Assembly (NCBI GenBank): GCA_944381265.1
Contig: CALWKN010000046.1
Span: 1-35,506 of the forward strand
DNA length: 35,506 nt
Source of the DNA: an uncultured Clostridia bacterium
GTDB lineage: Bacteria > Bacillota > Clostridia > Christensenellales > UBA1750
Direction: 5' to 3'
Shown: piece by piece, positions 1 through 7,948 of the stretch
Numbering within the stretch: position 1 is the stretch's first letter
Layout: each line of letters opens with the position of its first letter
Notes under the pieces: generated by a model
What the model was told of the DNA's origin: nothing
Database searches by the model: none
The model's input: the letters and a program-made list of their open reading frames with translations, nothing else
Translations under genes and position numbers: made by a program

Positions 1-3
1 TGG

Positions 4-11
4 TGTAAAAT
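4..11 (+). promoter_or_regulatory. Probable -10 region of the SH3-protein gene
   Basis: TAAAAT at 6-11 is preceded directly by TG and lies about 32 bases before the start codon at 44. The matching -35 box would fall outside the window, so only half of the promoter can be seen. The same stretch TGTAAAATAATC recurs at the -10 of the PPK2 promoter (5970-5981). Confidence 0.4.
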
Positions 12-43
12 AATCTCAAAACATCCAGTGGGAGGGAATTGCA

Positions 44-862
44 ATGAAGAGGTCCATCAAGATCACGTCCGCGCTGCTCGTGCTCGTGCTTCTGCTGGCC
101 CAGGTCGTCTGCGTCAACGCGGCGAGCAAGCCGACGGTCACGACGTCTGTTAAGCAGACGGATCACTACGAGAAGACGATCACGGCGAAGGTCGAGAGTA
201 ACAAGACCACGGTCAAGGAAATCTATATGCGTGCCTACAAGACGAAGGATACGAGCAACCCTGTGGAAAGCCAGGCAGATCATGTGACAGTCCCGGCCAA
301 CGCGCAGGTCACCATGTCCATCAAGGTGCGTCCGTCTGAGGCCAGCTGGGTTCGCGTTGTCGTGCAATACACGGATGAAACCGGTGCATCTGGCGAATAT
401 GTAAACTGGGTCGCTGTTGGCTCCAACGGCTACTACAACCCCAGCTCCAGCGGCAGCATCAACCGCTACGACTCCGACGACTACTGGGACGGCATCCGCG
501 GCGGCTCTTCCTCCAGCTCCGGCTCTTCCAGCTCTTCCTGGAGCGACGACCCCAACGAGACCAACGTCTGGGAGTACGTGCCGTCCTCCCCGTCCAAGCC
601 CTCTAAGCCCTCCAAGCCCAGCTACAACTACTGGACCGGCTACTACGAGGACCGCGTGCCCAACCTCTACGACCTGTACACCGTCAACTGCCGCACGCTG
701 AACGTGCGCGCCGGCGACGGCACGAACTACGCCGTCGTGGGCACCATCCACCGCGGCGATGTGGTGCAGGTCTACGACATCGAGAACGGCTGGGCCGTCA
801 TCCGCTACGAAGGCCGCCTGCGCTACGTCTCGGCCAACTACCTGAACTACCTCTATTGGTAA
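44..862 (+). CDS. Secreted bacterial SH3-domain protein
   Basis: The 272-aa protein starts with a signal peptide (KR-rich start, hydrophobic core about residues 8-24, probable cleavage after VNAA near residue 27), so it should be exported. Residues about 30-130 form a beta-rich region I do not recognise. Residues about 135-205 are a low-complexity Ser/Gly/Asp linker followed by repeated S-K-P units. The last 60 residues are a bacterial SH3 domain: LNVRAGDGTNYAVVGTI, then RGDVVQVY, then a GWAVIRY strand. SH3b domains in secreted proteins commonly bind peptidoglycan, so cell-wall attachment is the likely role; no catalytic domain is visible. The start is supported by a GGGAGG site at 29-34. It is monocistronic, followed at once by a strong terminator. 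The ligand and exact role are unknown. Confidence 0.85.
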   Translation: MKRSIKITSALLVLVLLLAQVVCVNAASKPTVTTSVKQTDHYEKTITAKVESNKTTVKEIYMRAYKTKDTSNPVESQADHVTVPANAQVTMSIKVRPSEASWVRVVVQYTDETGASGEYVNWVAVGSNGYYNPSSSGSINRYDSDDYWDGIRGGSSSSSGSSSSSWSDDPNETNVWEYVPSSPSKPSKPSKPSYNYWTGYYEDRVPNLYDLYTVNCRTLNVRAGDGTNYAVVGTIHRGDVVQVYDIENGWAVIRYEGRLRYVSANYLNYLYW

Positions 863-880
863 ACCGCACAAACCCAAACG

Positions 881-915
881 CGAGGGACCGGTGCTGACCG
901 GTCCCTCGTTTTTTT
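881..915 (+). terminator. Intrinsic terminator of the SH3-protein gene
   Basis: A perfect 11-bp stem (CGAGGGACCGG at 881-891, CCGGTCCCTCG at 898-908) with a 6-base loop is followed by seven T residues at 909-915. It starts 18 bases after the stop codon. Confidence 0.95.
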
Positions 916-929
916 GCGCCATAGGGGAG

Positions 930-1093
930 GGGAGGGCGCGCGCTTTCCCACCCGCCGGGGCCTTGCCCCACCCCTCATCCCCTACTCTGTGAGACGGGGG
1001 GCGCGCAAGCGCCCTGCGGGCCCTTGCACACCCCCCGTCTCACAGGGCCCCGCAGCCGTTTTCGCCCCGCCTTGCGGCGAAGCGAAAACGGCT
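930..1093. repeat. Intergenic block of stacked perfect inverted repeats
   Basis: This gap between the convergent SH3 gene and larA holds no credible gene. It contains a GC-rich edge with GGGGCC-TTGCCCCACCCC. Next comes a perfect 15-bp inverted repeat, CTGTGAGACGGGGGG at 987-1001 with its complement at 1031-1045, whose loop holds a nested GCAAG/CTTGC and GCCC/GGGC stem. After it comes a perfect 12-bp inverted repeat, AGCCGTTTTCGC at 1054-1065 with its complement at 1082-1093. Neither stem has a T-run, so they are not classical terminators. The edge sequence resembles one at 7500-7565. Confidence 0.7.
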
Positions 1094-1109
1094 ACGGCGC
1101 CGCGCGTTC

Positions 1110-2378
1110 CTATTCCTCCTCGGCGAATACCGAGACGCCGTCCGGTATCAGCGCGATCTTCGGCCGCTCCGCCCTGAGCAGCGCCTTTGCCCGCGCAAGC
1201 CCCGCGGAAAGGGAGGCCACCGGCTCCATGTGCATCGCGCGCACCACGTCATCCGGCAGCTCCGAGCACAGCAGCACCCGCGCCTTTTGCAGCACGCGGA
1301 TCAGGATCTGGCTCTGCCACTGGTCCGGCTCCGTCTCCTCCGGCCGCCGCGCCCGGAAGCGCGCCAGCACCCGGCCAAGATCCGCTTCCCCCGCGATCTG
1401 GCGGTAGAAGTTCTCCCCGCCCACGCCGTCGGCGCAGCCCGCCAGCATCAGGATCACGCCGCCCGGACGCACCGCCGCCTCCGCCGCCGTCATGCCCTTG
1501 ACCGCCTGGTAGAGGTTCTGGTCCAGCGGGTAGCCGCCGTTCGTCACCACCGCGATGTCCGATGCGCAGCGCGGCACGCGGCAGTGCGCCGCCAGCATCG
1601 CGCAGCCCGCCGCGTGCGCTGCCTCCACATCCCCCGCATAGGCAAACGCCGCGCGCTTGCCCTCGCCCAGGATCACATTGACGATGAAGGCAAGGTTCGC
1701 CCGCCGCGCCGCCCACAGCATGTCCCGGTGGATCGGGTTGCCCGCAAGCACCCCCGTGCGCGCGCGCGGATCGTCGATGAAGGCGGCGCAGTGGTTGGCA
1801 AGCACGGTCTTGCGCCCGCAGATGCCCGGCAAAACGCTCTTTCGCCCGCCGGAAAACCCGGCGAAGAAGTGCGGCTCGATGAACCCCTCCGCAACCAAAA
1901 GATCCGCCTCCGCCGCCAGGCGGTTGACGAGGAACGCCCCGCCCGAGGGCAGCGTCCCAAGGTCAACGAGGTTCGCTTCGTCGTCGCAGTCGTGGACCAC
2001 CACCTTCTCCCGGTCGTAGATCGCCCCCAGCTTTTCGCGCAGCTCACCTTCCGTCGAGGCGCGGTGGCAGCCCGTGGCCACCAGCAGCGTGACCTCCGCC
2101 CCCGGATTGCCGCGGCGGATCTCCTCCAGCATCGGCGGCAGGATCGCCCGGCTCGGCACCGGCCGCGTGTGGTCGCTGACGATCACAACGACGTTGCGCT
2201 TGCCGCGCGCAAGCTCCGAAAGCCGCGGCGCGCCCAGCGGCTCTGCCAGCGCCCGCCGCACCAGGGCCTCCGCCGGGGCGTCCACCTCCGGCAGGCGCGC
2301 GTCCAGCACGCCGACTACGTCCTCCTCGGAAAAATCGGCCAGTATCTCCCCCCGGCCGTAGGGAAAGCGCAGTGCCAT
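1110..2378 (-). CDS. larA: LarA-family nickel-pincer racemase (lactate racemase-like)
   Basis: The 422-aa protein matches the LarA/DUF2088 family in length and motifs. These enzymes racemise or epimerise 2-hydroxyacids with a nickel-pincer nucleotide bound covalently to a lysine. Visible motifs are SDHTRP (68-73), TGCHR with H105, EPHFFAGFSGGRK with H170 and K180, and NH at H196. The spacing H170-K180-H196 equals that of H174-K184-H200 in the Lactiplantibacillus enzyme, so the cofactor site looks intact. The start is an ATG behind GGAGGA (AAGAAC spacer). It lies 11 bases after the ClC gene and probably shares its transcript. The cofactor-making genes larB, larC and larE are not in the window. 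Substrate specificity varies across the family, so D/L-lactate is only one possibility. Confidence 0.88.
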   Translation of the reverse strand: MALRFPYGRGEILADFSEEDVVGVLDARLPEVDAPAEALVRRALAEPLGAPRLSELARGKRNVVVIVSDHTRPVPSRAILPPMLEEIRRGNPGAEVTLLVATGCHRASTEGELREKLGAIYDREKVVVHDCDDEANLVDLGTLPSGGAFLVNRLAAEADLLVAEGFIEPHFFAGFSGGRKSVLPGICGRKTVLANHCAAFIDDPRARTGVLAGNPIHRDMLWAARRANLAFIVNVILGEGKRAAFAYAGDVEAAHAAGCAMLAAHCRVPRCASDIAVVTNGGYPLDQNLYQAVKGMTAAEAAVRPGGVILMLAGCADGVGGENFYRQIAGEADLGRVLARFRARRPEETEPDQWQSQILIRVLQKARVLLCSELPDDVVRAMHMEPVASLSAGLARAKALLRAERPKIALIPDGVSVFAEEE

Positions 2379-2389
2379 GTTCTTTCCTC

Positions 2390-3721
2390 CTATTTTTTGT
2401 CCTCGGGCGCGGAAAATTCGCCCCCGTCCACCGATGTGCGCGTCGCGCCGTTGGTGTGGATGTTGATGTAGCGCGCCTTGAGCTTGGAGTAGAGGATCTT
2501 CTGGCTCGAGTACAGCCCCGAATAGCCGGAGAAGATGTAGCTCACCCCGCAGGCCAGTGCAAAGTACAGCACCCCCTGCCCGCCGAACATCTCGATGGAC
2601 AGGAAGATCGAGGCCAGCGGGCAGTTCGTCGCGCCGCAGAACACCGCCGCCAGACCCAGCGCCGCCGCGAACTCCGCCGGCAGCCCCAGCAGCGGCCCCA
2701 CCGCGCAGCCGAACGTGGCGCCGATGAAGAACGAGGGCACCACCTCGCCCCCCTTGAACCCCGCGCTCAGCGTCAGCACCGTAAAGAGCATCTTCCATAG
2801 GAACGCGAAATCCGGCGCCTCGCCCTCTTCCACCGCCAGCGTGATCGCCGCCATCCCCGCGCCGTTGTAGTACTGCGAGCGGAAGAGCAGCGTCAGCGCC
2901 AGTACCAGCGCGCCGCCCGCCGCCGCGCGCGCGTAAGGGTTCTTTAGCAGGCGCTGCATCGTCCGCTCGAAAAAGTGCAGGCTGTGGCAGAAGAGACTGG
3001 CGACCAGCCCGCACAGCGCCGCCAGGGCCGAAACCTGCAAAAGCGTCAGCGCCGCAAGCTCCGGCGCCGCAACGGCAAAGCGCGTCGGCTCTACGCCCAG
3101 CAGCAGCGATACGCCAAACGACACCAGCGACGCCACCAGACAGGGCAGGAAGTCCGCGTGGTAGAAGAGCCCCACGCTCACCACCATCATCGCAAACACC
3201 GTCGCCGCCAGCGGCGTGCCGAACAGCGCCGTGAAAAACGCCGCCATGCCCGTCATCGTCGCCGTGCGCCTGTCGCGGTCGTCCAGGCGGAACAGGCGCC
3301 CCACCTGGTAGCCCACCGTGCCGCCCATCTGCAGCGCCGCGCCCTCGCGCCCGGCCGAGCCGCCGAACAGGTGCGTAAGGCCCGTGGCCAGGAAGATCGC
3401 CGGGAACAGCGCCGGCGGCAGCCCCCGCCCCAGGTGGATCTCGTCCAGCACGTCGTTCGTGCCCACGCCCTCCACCGAGAGCCGGCGGTAGAGAAACACC
3501 ACCAGGAGCCCCGCCAGCGGCAGCAGCAGCACGAGGAACCCGTTTTCCGTCCGCAGCTCCGTCGCGATCTCCACCATGTGGTGGAACAAAGACCCCAGCG
3601 CCCCGCAGAGCGCGCCCGTCGTCCCCGCCAGCAGCAGCCACTTGCCAAGGGAGCGCGCGTACGTTGCCGCCGCCGCCCCCGCAGAACGCGCCGCGTATCT
3701 TGCCTTGTCCTGGATCCCCAT
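2390..3721 (-). CDS. ClC-family chloride channel / anion transporter
   Basis: This 443-aa polytopic membrane protein has ClC signatures: GREGA at 124-128 (E126 is the usual external gating glutamate), GTPLAATVFA at 168-177, GGEVVPSFFIG at 324-334, and a late SGYSGLYSSQ near 398. The usual first selectivity motif GSGIP is replaced by GVGTN (85-89), and GREGP is GREGA, so ion preference and coupling may differ from the standard proton/chloride antiporter. No C-terminal CBS domains are present. An upstream in-frame ATG (3734-3736) exists, but GGAGGAAGG lies between the two ATGs at ideal distance from the second, so the start is placed at 3721. It heads a leftward transcript with larA, possibly linking anion or pH balance to organic acid metabolism (inference). 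Confidence 0.9.
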   Translation of the reverse strand: MGIQDKARYAARSAGAAAATYARSLGKWLLLAGTTGALCGALGSLFHHMVEIATELRTENGFLVLLLPLAGLLVVFLYRRLSVEGVGTNDVLDEIHLGRGLPPALFPAIFLATGLTHLFGGSAGREGAALQMGGTVGYQVGRLFRLDDRDRRTATMTGMAAFFTALFGTPLAATVFAMMVVSVGLFYHADFLPCLVASLVSFGVSLLLGVEPTRFAVAAPELAALTLLQVSALAALCGLVASLFCHSLHFFERTMQRLLKNPYARAAAGGALVLALTLLFRSQYYNGAGMAAITLAVEEGEAPDFAFLWKMLFTVLTLSAGFKGGEVVPSFFIGATFGCAVGPLLGLPAEFAAALGLAAVFCGATNCPLASIFLSIEMFGGQGVLYFALACGVSYIFSGYSGLYSSQKILYSKLKARYINIHTNGATRTSVDGGEFSAPEDKK

Positions 3722-3756
3722 CTGTCCTTCCTCCATATGTCCCGCTTTTCCCTCCC

Positions 3757-3785
3757 ATTATACGGGATGCGCCGCGCTTTTGCAA
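3757..3785 (-). promoter_or_regulatory. Sigma-A promoter of the ClC-larA unit
   Basis: Read on the minus strand: TTGCAA (3785-3780), a 17-base spacer and a perfect TATAAT (3762-3757). The start codon is about 36 bases downstream. Confidence 0.85.
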
Positions 3786-3797
3786 TGCGCGAAGGTC

Positions 3798-3827
3798 TTG
3801 CCAGCCCCCGCCCGCCCGTGCTACACT
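3798..3827 (+). promoter_or_regulatory. Sigma-A-like promoter of the GHL6 gene
   Basis: TTGCCA (3798-3803), an 18-base spacer and TACACT (3822-3827) lie 38 bases before the start codon at 3866. It is back-to-back with the ClC promoter; the two -35 boxes are 12 bases apart. Confidence 0.6.
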
Positions 3828-3865
3828 TATGGCAAAGACAAATATGAAACGGGGGACACTCAGCC

Positions 3866-5920
3866 ATGAACAACACAACGCCCTGGTGGAAGCGCCCTTT
3901 GCGCGTCATACAGACCAACCTGCAGGTGCTGGACACCCCGCGCATGGACGAAGCGCGCATCGCCGCCCAGATCGAGGACCTGGGCGCCAACGTCCTTGTG
4001 GTCAACGTCGGCGGCATCTACGCCTGGTACCCCACGAGCGTGCCCTTCCACACCGTGAACCCCTGCCTGCCCAAGGACCGCGACCTGCTGCAGACGCTCC
4101 TTTCCGCCTGCCACGCGCGCGGCATCCGCGTCGTTGCCCGCTTCGACTTTTCCAAGACCAGCGACCGCGCCTACCAGAGCCGCCCGCGCTGGTTCGCCCG
4201 CAGCGCCGACGGCGCGCCGCAGGTGGTGGGCGCGCTGCGCCCCGGCAACTGGGACCTGCTCTACACCACCTGCATCAACTCCGGCTACCGCAACGCCGAC
4301 GTCGCCGCGCCCGTGCTGCGCGAGGCCCTCTCCCGCTACGACCTGGACGGCGTGTTCTTCAACGCCCCGCACGCGCCGAATTGCCACTGTGAGACCTGTA
4401 AGGAGAAGTACCTCGCCCTCTACGGCGAGCCGCTGCCGGAAAGCGAGAAGGACTGGGACCCCGGCTGGAAGAGCCGCTGCCTCTACGACAACATCGCCTT
4501 CCTGCGAAAGGCCATACGTCAAACGCGCGACGTGCCGGTGATCCTCTACTACGGCATCGCCTCGGACAACCTCTACGAGCGCCTGGCCACCTGCGACATG
4601 ATCTGCGCCGAGCCGCAGGACGTGCTGTCCCTCGGCTGGAAGGAGATCCCCCAGAGCTTTAAGCCGGCGCTGTGCATCCGCCTTGGCCGTTCCGAGCCCA
4701 GCGCCCGGCCCCCCTTTGGCATCATCCACTCCTGCCCCGGCATGGACTGGCGCCACGTCGGCCTGCCCCCGGCCGAGTACCTCTACTGGATGAGCCAGGT
4801 CCCGGCAAACGGCGGCTACATCTGGCACTCCATCACCGGCATCCCCGACACCATCGGCGACAAGCGCATACTTGAGTGCGTAAAGACCATCAACACTGAG
4901 ATCCGCACCGTGGAAGGGGCCATGGACGGCGCCCGTTCCCGCGCCAAGCTCGCCCTGCTCTGGGACATGCACGCCGACGACCTGTCCAAGGCCTTCGGCG
5001 GCCAGATGAGCGCCCCGGCAAACGGCTGGGCCGAGGCGCTGCTCTCGACGCAAATCCCCTTTGACATGCTGCTGCCCGAGCAGGTGCTCTCCGGCCGCCT
5101 GTCGCGCTACCGCGCCCTGATCCTGCCCACCGTCCCCAGGGACGAGGCGCTGCTCGCCGCCCTGGAGGACTTCGTAGAAGGCGGCGGCCGCCTCATCGCC
5201 GAGTGCCTGCAGCCCCTGCCGGAGCGCCTGGCCAGGCTCCTGGGCCTGTCATGCGGCGGCCAGATGAGCGAGTACCTGCGCGCCAGCTACCTGCGATTTG
5301 AGCCGGGCGCCGAGTTCCTGCGCAAGGGCCTTGGGGAGACGCCGCTGCTGCCGCACCGCGGCCCCACGCTCTACACCGACGCCGTGGACGCCCAGGTCCT
5401 CTGCACGCTGGTGCCGCCCTTTGCCCCCATGGAGGCCGTGGGCGCGCCGCCGGAGCGCGCCAGCCTGCCCGTGGAAAAGACCGACATCCCCCTTCTTACG
5501 CTGCGGCGGGCGGGGGAGGGATGCGCCGCCGCCGTGCTCTTCCCGCTCTCCGCGCTGCTGTCGGAGCTGAAACTGCGCGACCACGAGCTGCTCGTGCGCA
5601 ACCTTGCCTCCGAGCTGCTGGGCCCGGCGCTGGACGTGCGCCTGGAGCCCTCCGTGCGCGGCCTGCAGCTGATGGACTACGAGGCAAAGGACGGCAGCCG
5701 CCTCCTGCACATCGTAAACGGCATCGGCCAAAGGCCCTTGAGCGACAACCTGCCCCTGCGCGTCGAGCTGTCCCTGCGCTGGCAGGGCGAGGCCCCGCAG
5801 GTGGAGAGCCTGCTGTGCGGCGCGCCGGAAGTAAAAACACTCGGGGAGGAGCTGCGCATATGCACCGCCCCCGTCGCCACCTGGGAGGTCCTGCGCCTCC
5901 TTCCGCGGGAAAAACCCTGA
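3866..5920 (+). CDS. Putative glycoside hydrolase, GHL6-like TIM barrel with beta-galactosidase-type trimerisation domain
   Basis: The 684-aa protein has no signal peptide, so it should be cytosolic. Residues about 15-345 resemble the hypothetical glycoside hydrolase family GHL6, a TIM barrel: GANVLVVNVGGIYAWYPT, then RGIRVVARFDFSK, then YTTCINSGYRN, then YDLDGVFFN with a following C-x-C-x2-C cluster (CHCETC). Residues about 360-470 look like the Rossmann-type domain of beta-galactosidases (DDLSKAFGG to DFVEGGGRLIAEC). The C-terminal 200 residues are beta-rich. The sugar substrate cannot be told. The start follows GGGGGA at 3851-3856. It is a single gene between two promoters of its own strand. 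A second hydrolase (GH140-like) lies at 15.6-16.9 kb, so plant or host glycan use is plausible. Confidence 0.75.
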   Translation: MNNTTPWWKRPLRVIQTNLQVLDTPRMDEARIAAQIEDLGANVLVVNVGGIYAWYPTSVPFHTVNPCLPKDRDLLQTLLSACHARGIRVVARFDFSKTSDRAYQSRPRWFARSADGAPQVVGALRPGNWDLLYTTCINSGYRNADVAAPVLREALSRYDLDGVFFNAPHAPNCHCETCKEKYLALYGEPLPESEKDWDPGWKSRCLYDNIAFLRKAIRQTRDVPVILYYGIASDNLYERLATCDMICAEPQDVLSLGWKEIPQSFKPALCIRLGRSEPSARPPFGIIHSCPGMDWRHVGLPPAEYLYWMSQVPANGGYIWHSITGIPDTIGDKRILECVKTINTEIRTVEGAMDGARSRAKLALLWDMHADDLSKAFGGQMSAPANGWAEALLSTQIPFDMLLPEQVLSGRLSRYRALILPTVPRDEALLAALEDFVEGGGRLIAECLQPLPERLARLLGLSCGGQMSEYLRASYLRFEPGAEFLRKGLGETPLLPHRGPTLYTDAVDAQVLCTLVPPFAPMEAVGAPPERASLPVEKTDIPLLTLRRAGEGCAAAVLFPLSALLSELKLRDHELLVRNLASELLGPALDVRLEPSVRGLQLMDYEAKDGSRLLHIVNGIGQRPLSDNLPLRVELSLRWQGEAPQVESLLCGAPEVKTLGEELRICTAPVATWEVLRLLPREKP

Positions 5921-5948
5921 TTTTCCCGCCCAAACGCGCTTTCCGCCC

Positions 5949-5977
5949 TTGCAATCCGCGTGAAGATGATGTAAAAT
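5949..5977 (+). promoter_or_regulatory. Sigma-A promoter of the PPK2 gene
   Basis: TTGCAA (5949-5954), a 17-base spacer and TAAAAT (5972-5977) predict a start of transcription near 5984. This leaves too little leader for the upstream GTG at 5992 and favours the start at 6034. Confidence 0.8.
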
Positions 5978-6033
5978 AATCGTTAAAGAAAGTGGCCGAA
6001 ATCGTCACTTGGATTAAGGGAGGTCGAAGCAAC

Positions 6034-7503
6034 GTGTTGAAGGACTGGACCTTTGGCGTGGATTGGCGGACGACGGAGGAGTGCAAGAAGCTGCTCAAGA
6101 AGCGCAGAGAAGACCTGGCGGGCCTGCAGCAGCGCATCAAGGAGGCAAAGCTGCCGGTGATCGTGCTGCTGGAGGGCTGGGGCGCGGCCGGCAAGGGCAG
6201 CACGATCCACTCGCTGATCCGCGAGCTGGACCCGCGCTTCTTCCGCGTGCTCAGCGTCAGCATGCCCACCGCGGAGGAGAAGCGCTGGCCCTTCCTCAAG
6301 CGCCACTTCCAGAGCATACCGGAGCAGGGCAAGATCCTGTTCCTGGACTCCGGCTGGATGGACGAGACGGTGCGCGAGCGCCTGCGCGGCGACCTCTCGG
6401 ACGCCGAGTACAACAGGCGGGTGGAGAGCGTGCGCGTCTTTGAGCGGCAGCTGGCGGCAGGCGGGTACCTTCTGGTCAAGCTCTTTCTGCACATCAGCGC
6501 CGAGAGCCAGGCCGAGCGCCTGAGCGCCCTTGGCAAGGACAAGGACACCGCCTGGCGCGTGGGCGAGAACGACTGGCGCCAGAACAAGAACTACACCCGC
6601 ACTTTGGAGGCCTTTGACGACTTCATGACCGCCACCAGCGAGCCCTACGCCCCCTGGAAGGTCATCGACGGCACCTTGGCCGCCCAGGCGCAGCTGGAGA
6701 GCGCCGACTGGCTCTACACGCGCATCTGCGCCGCGCTGGAGACAAAGCCCACGGCCGTGATCCCGAAGACCGAGTGGCCGCTCCTTCCCACCATGCCCCT
6801 TGCCGACGTGCCGCTGGACAAGACCATGGACGAGGAGGAGTACCAGCGCAAGCTCAAGAAGTACCGCAAGCGCCTGGCCGAGCTGCACAACGAGCTCTAC
6901 CGCAAGCAGGTGCCCGTGGTCATCGCCTACGAGGGCTGGGACGCCGCCGGCAAGGGCGGCAACATCAAGCGCCTGGCCTCGGCCCTGGACCCGCGCGGCT
7001 ACGAGGTGCTGCCCATCGCCAGCCCCACGCCCGACGAACTGCACCGCCAGTACCTGTGGCGCTTCTGGACGCGCCTGCCCAAGACCGGCCACATCGCCAT
7101 ATTCGACCGCAGCTGGTACGGCCGCGTGATGGTCGAGCGCCTGGAGGGCTTCTGCACCGAGGACGACTGGAAGCGCGCCTACGACGAGATCAACGAGTTC
7201 GAGCGCGAGCTCACCGACGCCGGCATGGTCGTGCTCAAGTTTTGGGTGCAGATCGACAAGGACACGCAGCTGGCCCGCTTCACCGAGCGCCAGAACACGC
7301 CGGAAAAGCAGTGGAAGATCACCGACGAGGACTGGCGCAACCGCGAAAAGTGGGACCTGTACGAGGCCGCCATCGACGAAATGCTGGTCAAGACCAACAC
7401 CCAGTACGCGCCCTGGCACGTGCTGGAGTCCGTCGACAAGCACTACGCCCGCATCAAGGCCATGCGCCTGGTCATCCAGGCCATCGAAAAGGCCCTGAAA
7501 TAG
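6034..7503 (+). CDS. Two-domain PPK2 polyphosphate kinase (polyphosphate:AMP phosphotransferase type)
   Basis: The 489-aa protein is a tandem of two PPK2 domains, the layout of class II PPK2 (PAP), which uses polyphosphate to phosphorylate AMP to ADP. Domain 1 has Walker A GWGAAGKGS (48-56). Domain 2 has GWDAAGKGG (301-309) and the full PPK2 signature FDRSWYGRV (357-365) plus DEDW and YAPW near the end. In domain 1 the matching signature reads FLDSGWMDETV (103-113), lacking the D-R pair, so it is probably the degenerate, non-catalytic half, as is known for this class. The start is GTG at 6034 (or TTG at 6037) behind AAGGGAGGT at 6017-6025; an in-frame GTG at 5992 has no ribosome site and abuts the predicted transcription start. 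It is monocistronic. Nucleotide preference is inferred from class only. Confidence 0.88.
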   Translation: MLKDWTFGVDWRTTEECKKLLKKRREDLAGLQQRIKEAKLPVIVLLEGWGAAGKGSTIHSLIRELDPRFFRVLSVSMPTAEEKRWPFLKRHFQSIPEQGKILFLDSGWMDETVRERLRGDLSDAEYNRRVESVRVFERQLAAGGYLLVKLFLHISAESQAERLSALGKDKDTAWRVGENDWRQNKNYTRTLEAFDDFMTATSEPYAPWKVIDGTLAAQAQLESADWLYTRICAALETKPTAVIPKTEWPLLPTMPLADVPLDKTMDEEEYQRKLKKYRKRLAELHNELYRKQVPVVIAYEGWDAAGKGGNIKRLASALDPRGYEVLPIASPTPDELHRQYLWRFWTRLPKTGHIAIFDRSWYGRVMVERLEGFCTEDDWKRAYDEINEFERELTDAGMVVLKFWVQIDKDTQLARFTERQNTPEKQWKITDEDWRNREKWDLYEAAIDEMLVKTNTQYAPWHVLESVDKHYARIKAMRLVIQAIEKALK

Positions 7504-7948
7504 GGGAGAGGCACATCTCCCTCCCGCCCCCCGGGGTCACGCCCCACCCCCATGCCCTCGACTCCTTGCCGCAGGTTGTTCTATGAAGGGGCAACTGCGC
7601 CCTCGTGCGCGTAAACGCGCCCGAGGGTTCCGGCCTGCGGTGCCCCTTCGGGGCGTCCTCGGCCTCCAGGTTCGCTTCGCTCACCCTTGGCAGCCCCTTC
7701 ATCTTCAATCCGCAGCGGCGGCGTGTACGCCGCGAGGAGGCGGGCCGAAGGCCCGCTTTCCTTTATCCGCCCCCGGCCGCACCCGAAGGGCGCAGGGGGC
7801 GGATGTCACTCGAAAAAATGCAGACTTGCATTTTTTCGAAGCGTGTCGACGCACGTCGACACGCGAAACGCGAAGGGAACGGTTCCTTGCGGAACCGCCC
7901 CCTTCGCGTTTTTGGCGGCCGGGGCGCTTGTCTCTAAGGCCCTGAGCC
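7504..7948. repeat. 445-base intergenic array of stem-loops
   Basis: There is no gene with a ribosome site or plausible composition here; open frames through it look like repeat translations. At least seven inverted repeats follow one another: 7504-7521 (6 bp); 7585-7649 (GAAGGGGCA and complement, with nested CCCTCG/CGAGGG and GCGCG/CGCGC); 7718-7733; 7740-7756 (GCGGGCC-GAA-GGCCCGC then TTTCCTTT); 7765-7804 (10 bp perfect); 7810-7839 (13 bp perfect, AT-rich); 7841-7864 (10 bp perfect). An eighth at 7866-7913 is listed separately. The left edge resembles 919-985. This looks like a compound REP/MITE-like element between two genes that converge. Confidence 0.65.
7866..7913 (+). terminator. Probable intrinsic terminator (end of the stem-loop array)
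   Basis: A 12-bp stem (AAACGCGAAGGG at 7866-7877 with 7900-7911) encloses a second 7-bp stem CGGTTCC/GGAACCG (7880-7886 and 7891-7897) with loop TTGC, followed by a five-T run ending at 7913. It could stop rightward transcripts from ppk2; the reverse strand has only three T residues, so it is weaker for the ABC-F gene. Confidence 0.6.

Noticed and set aside
1110..3878. A 922-codon leftward frame that would fuse a long N-terminal part to LarA
   Set aside because: The upstream half is the wrong frame of the ClC gene; LarA has its own ATG and ribosome site at 2378.
5992..6033. Earlier GTG start for the PPK2 gene
   Set aside because: It lies about 8 bases after the predicted transcription start and has no ribosome site; AAGGGAGGT precedes 6034.
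7583..7945. Several overlapping 100-130-codon frames between ppk2 and the ABC-F gene
   Set aside because: They read through a string of inverted repeats, have Arg-rich composition in all frames and no proper ribosome site; they look like repeat translations.
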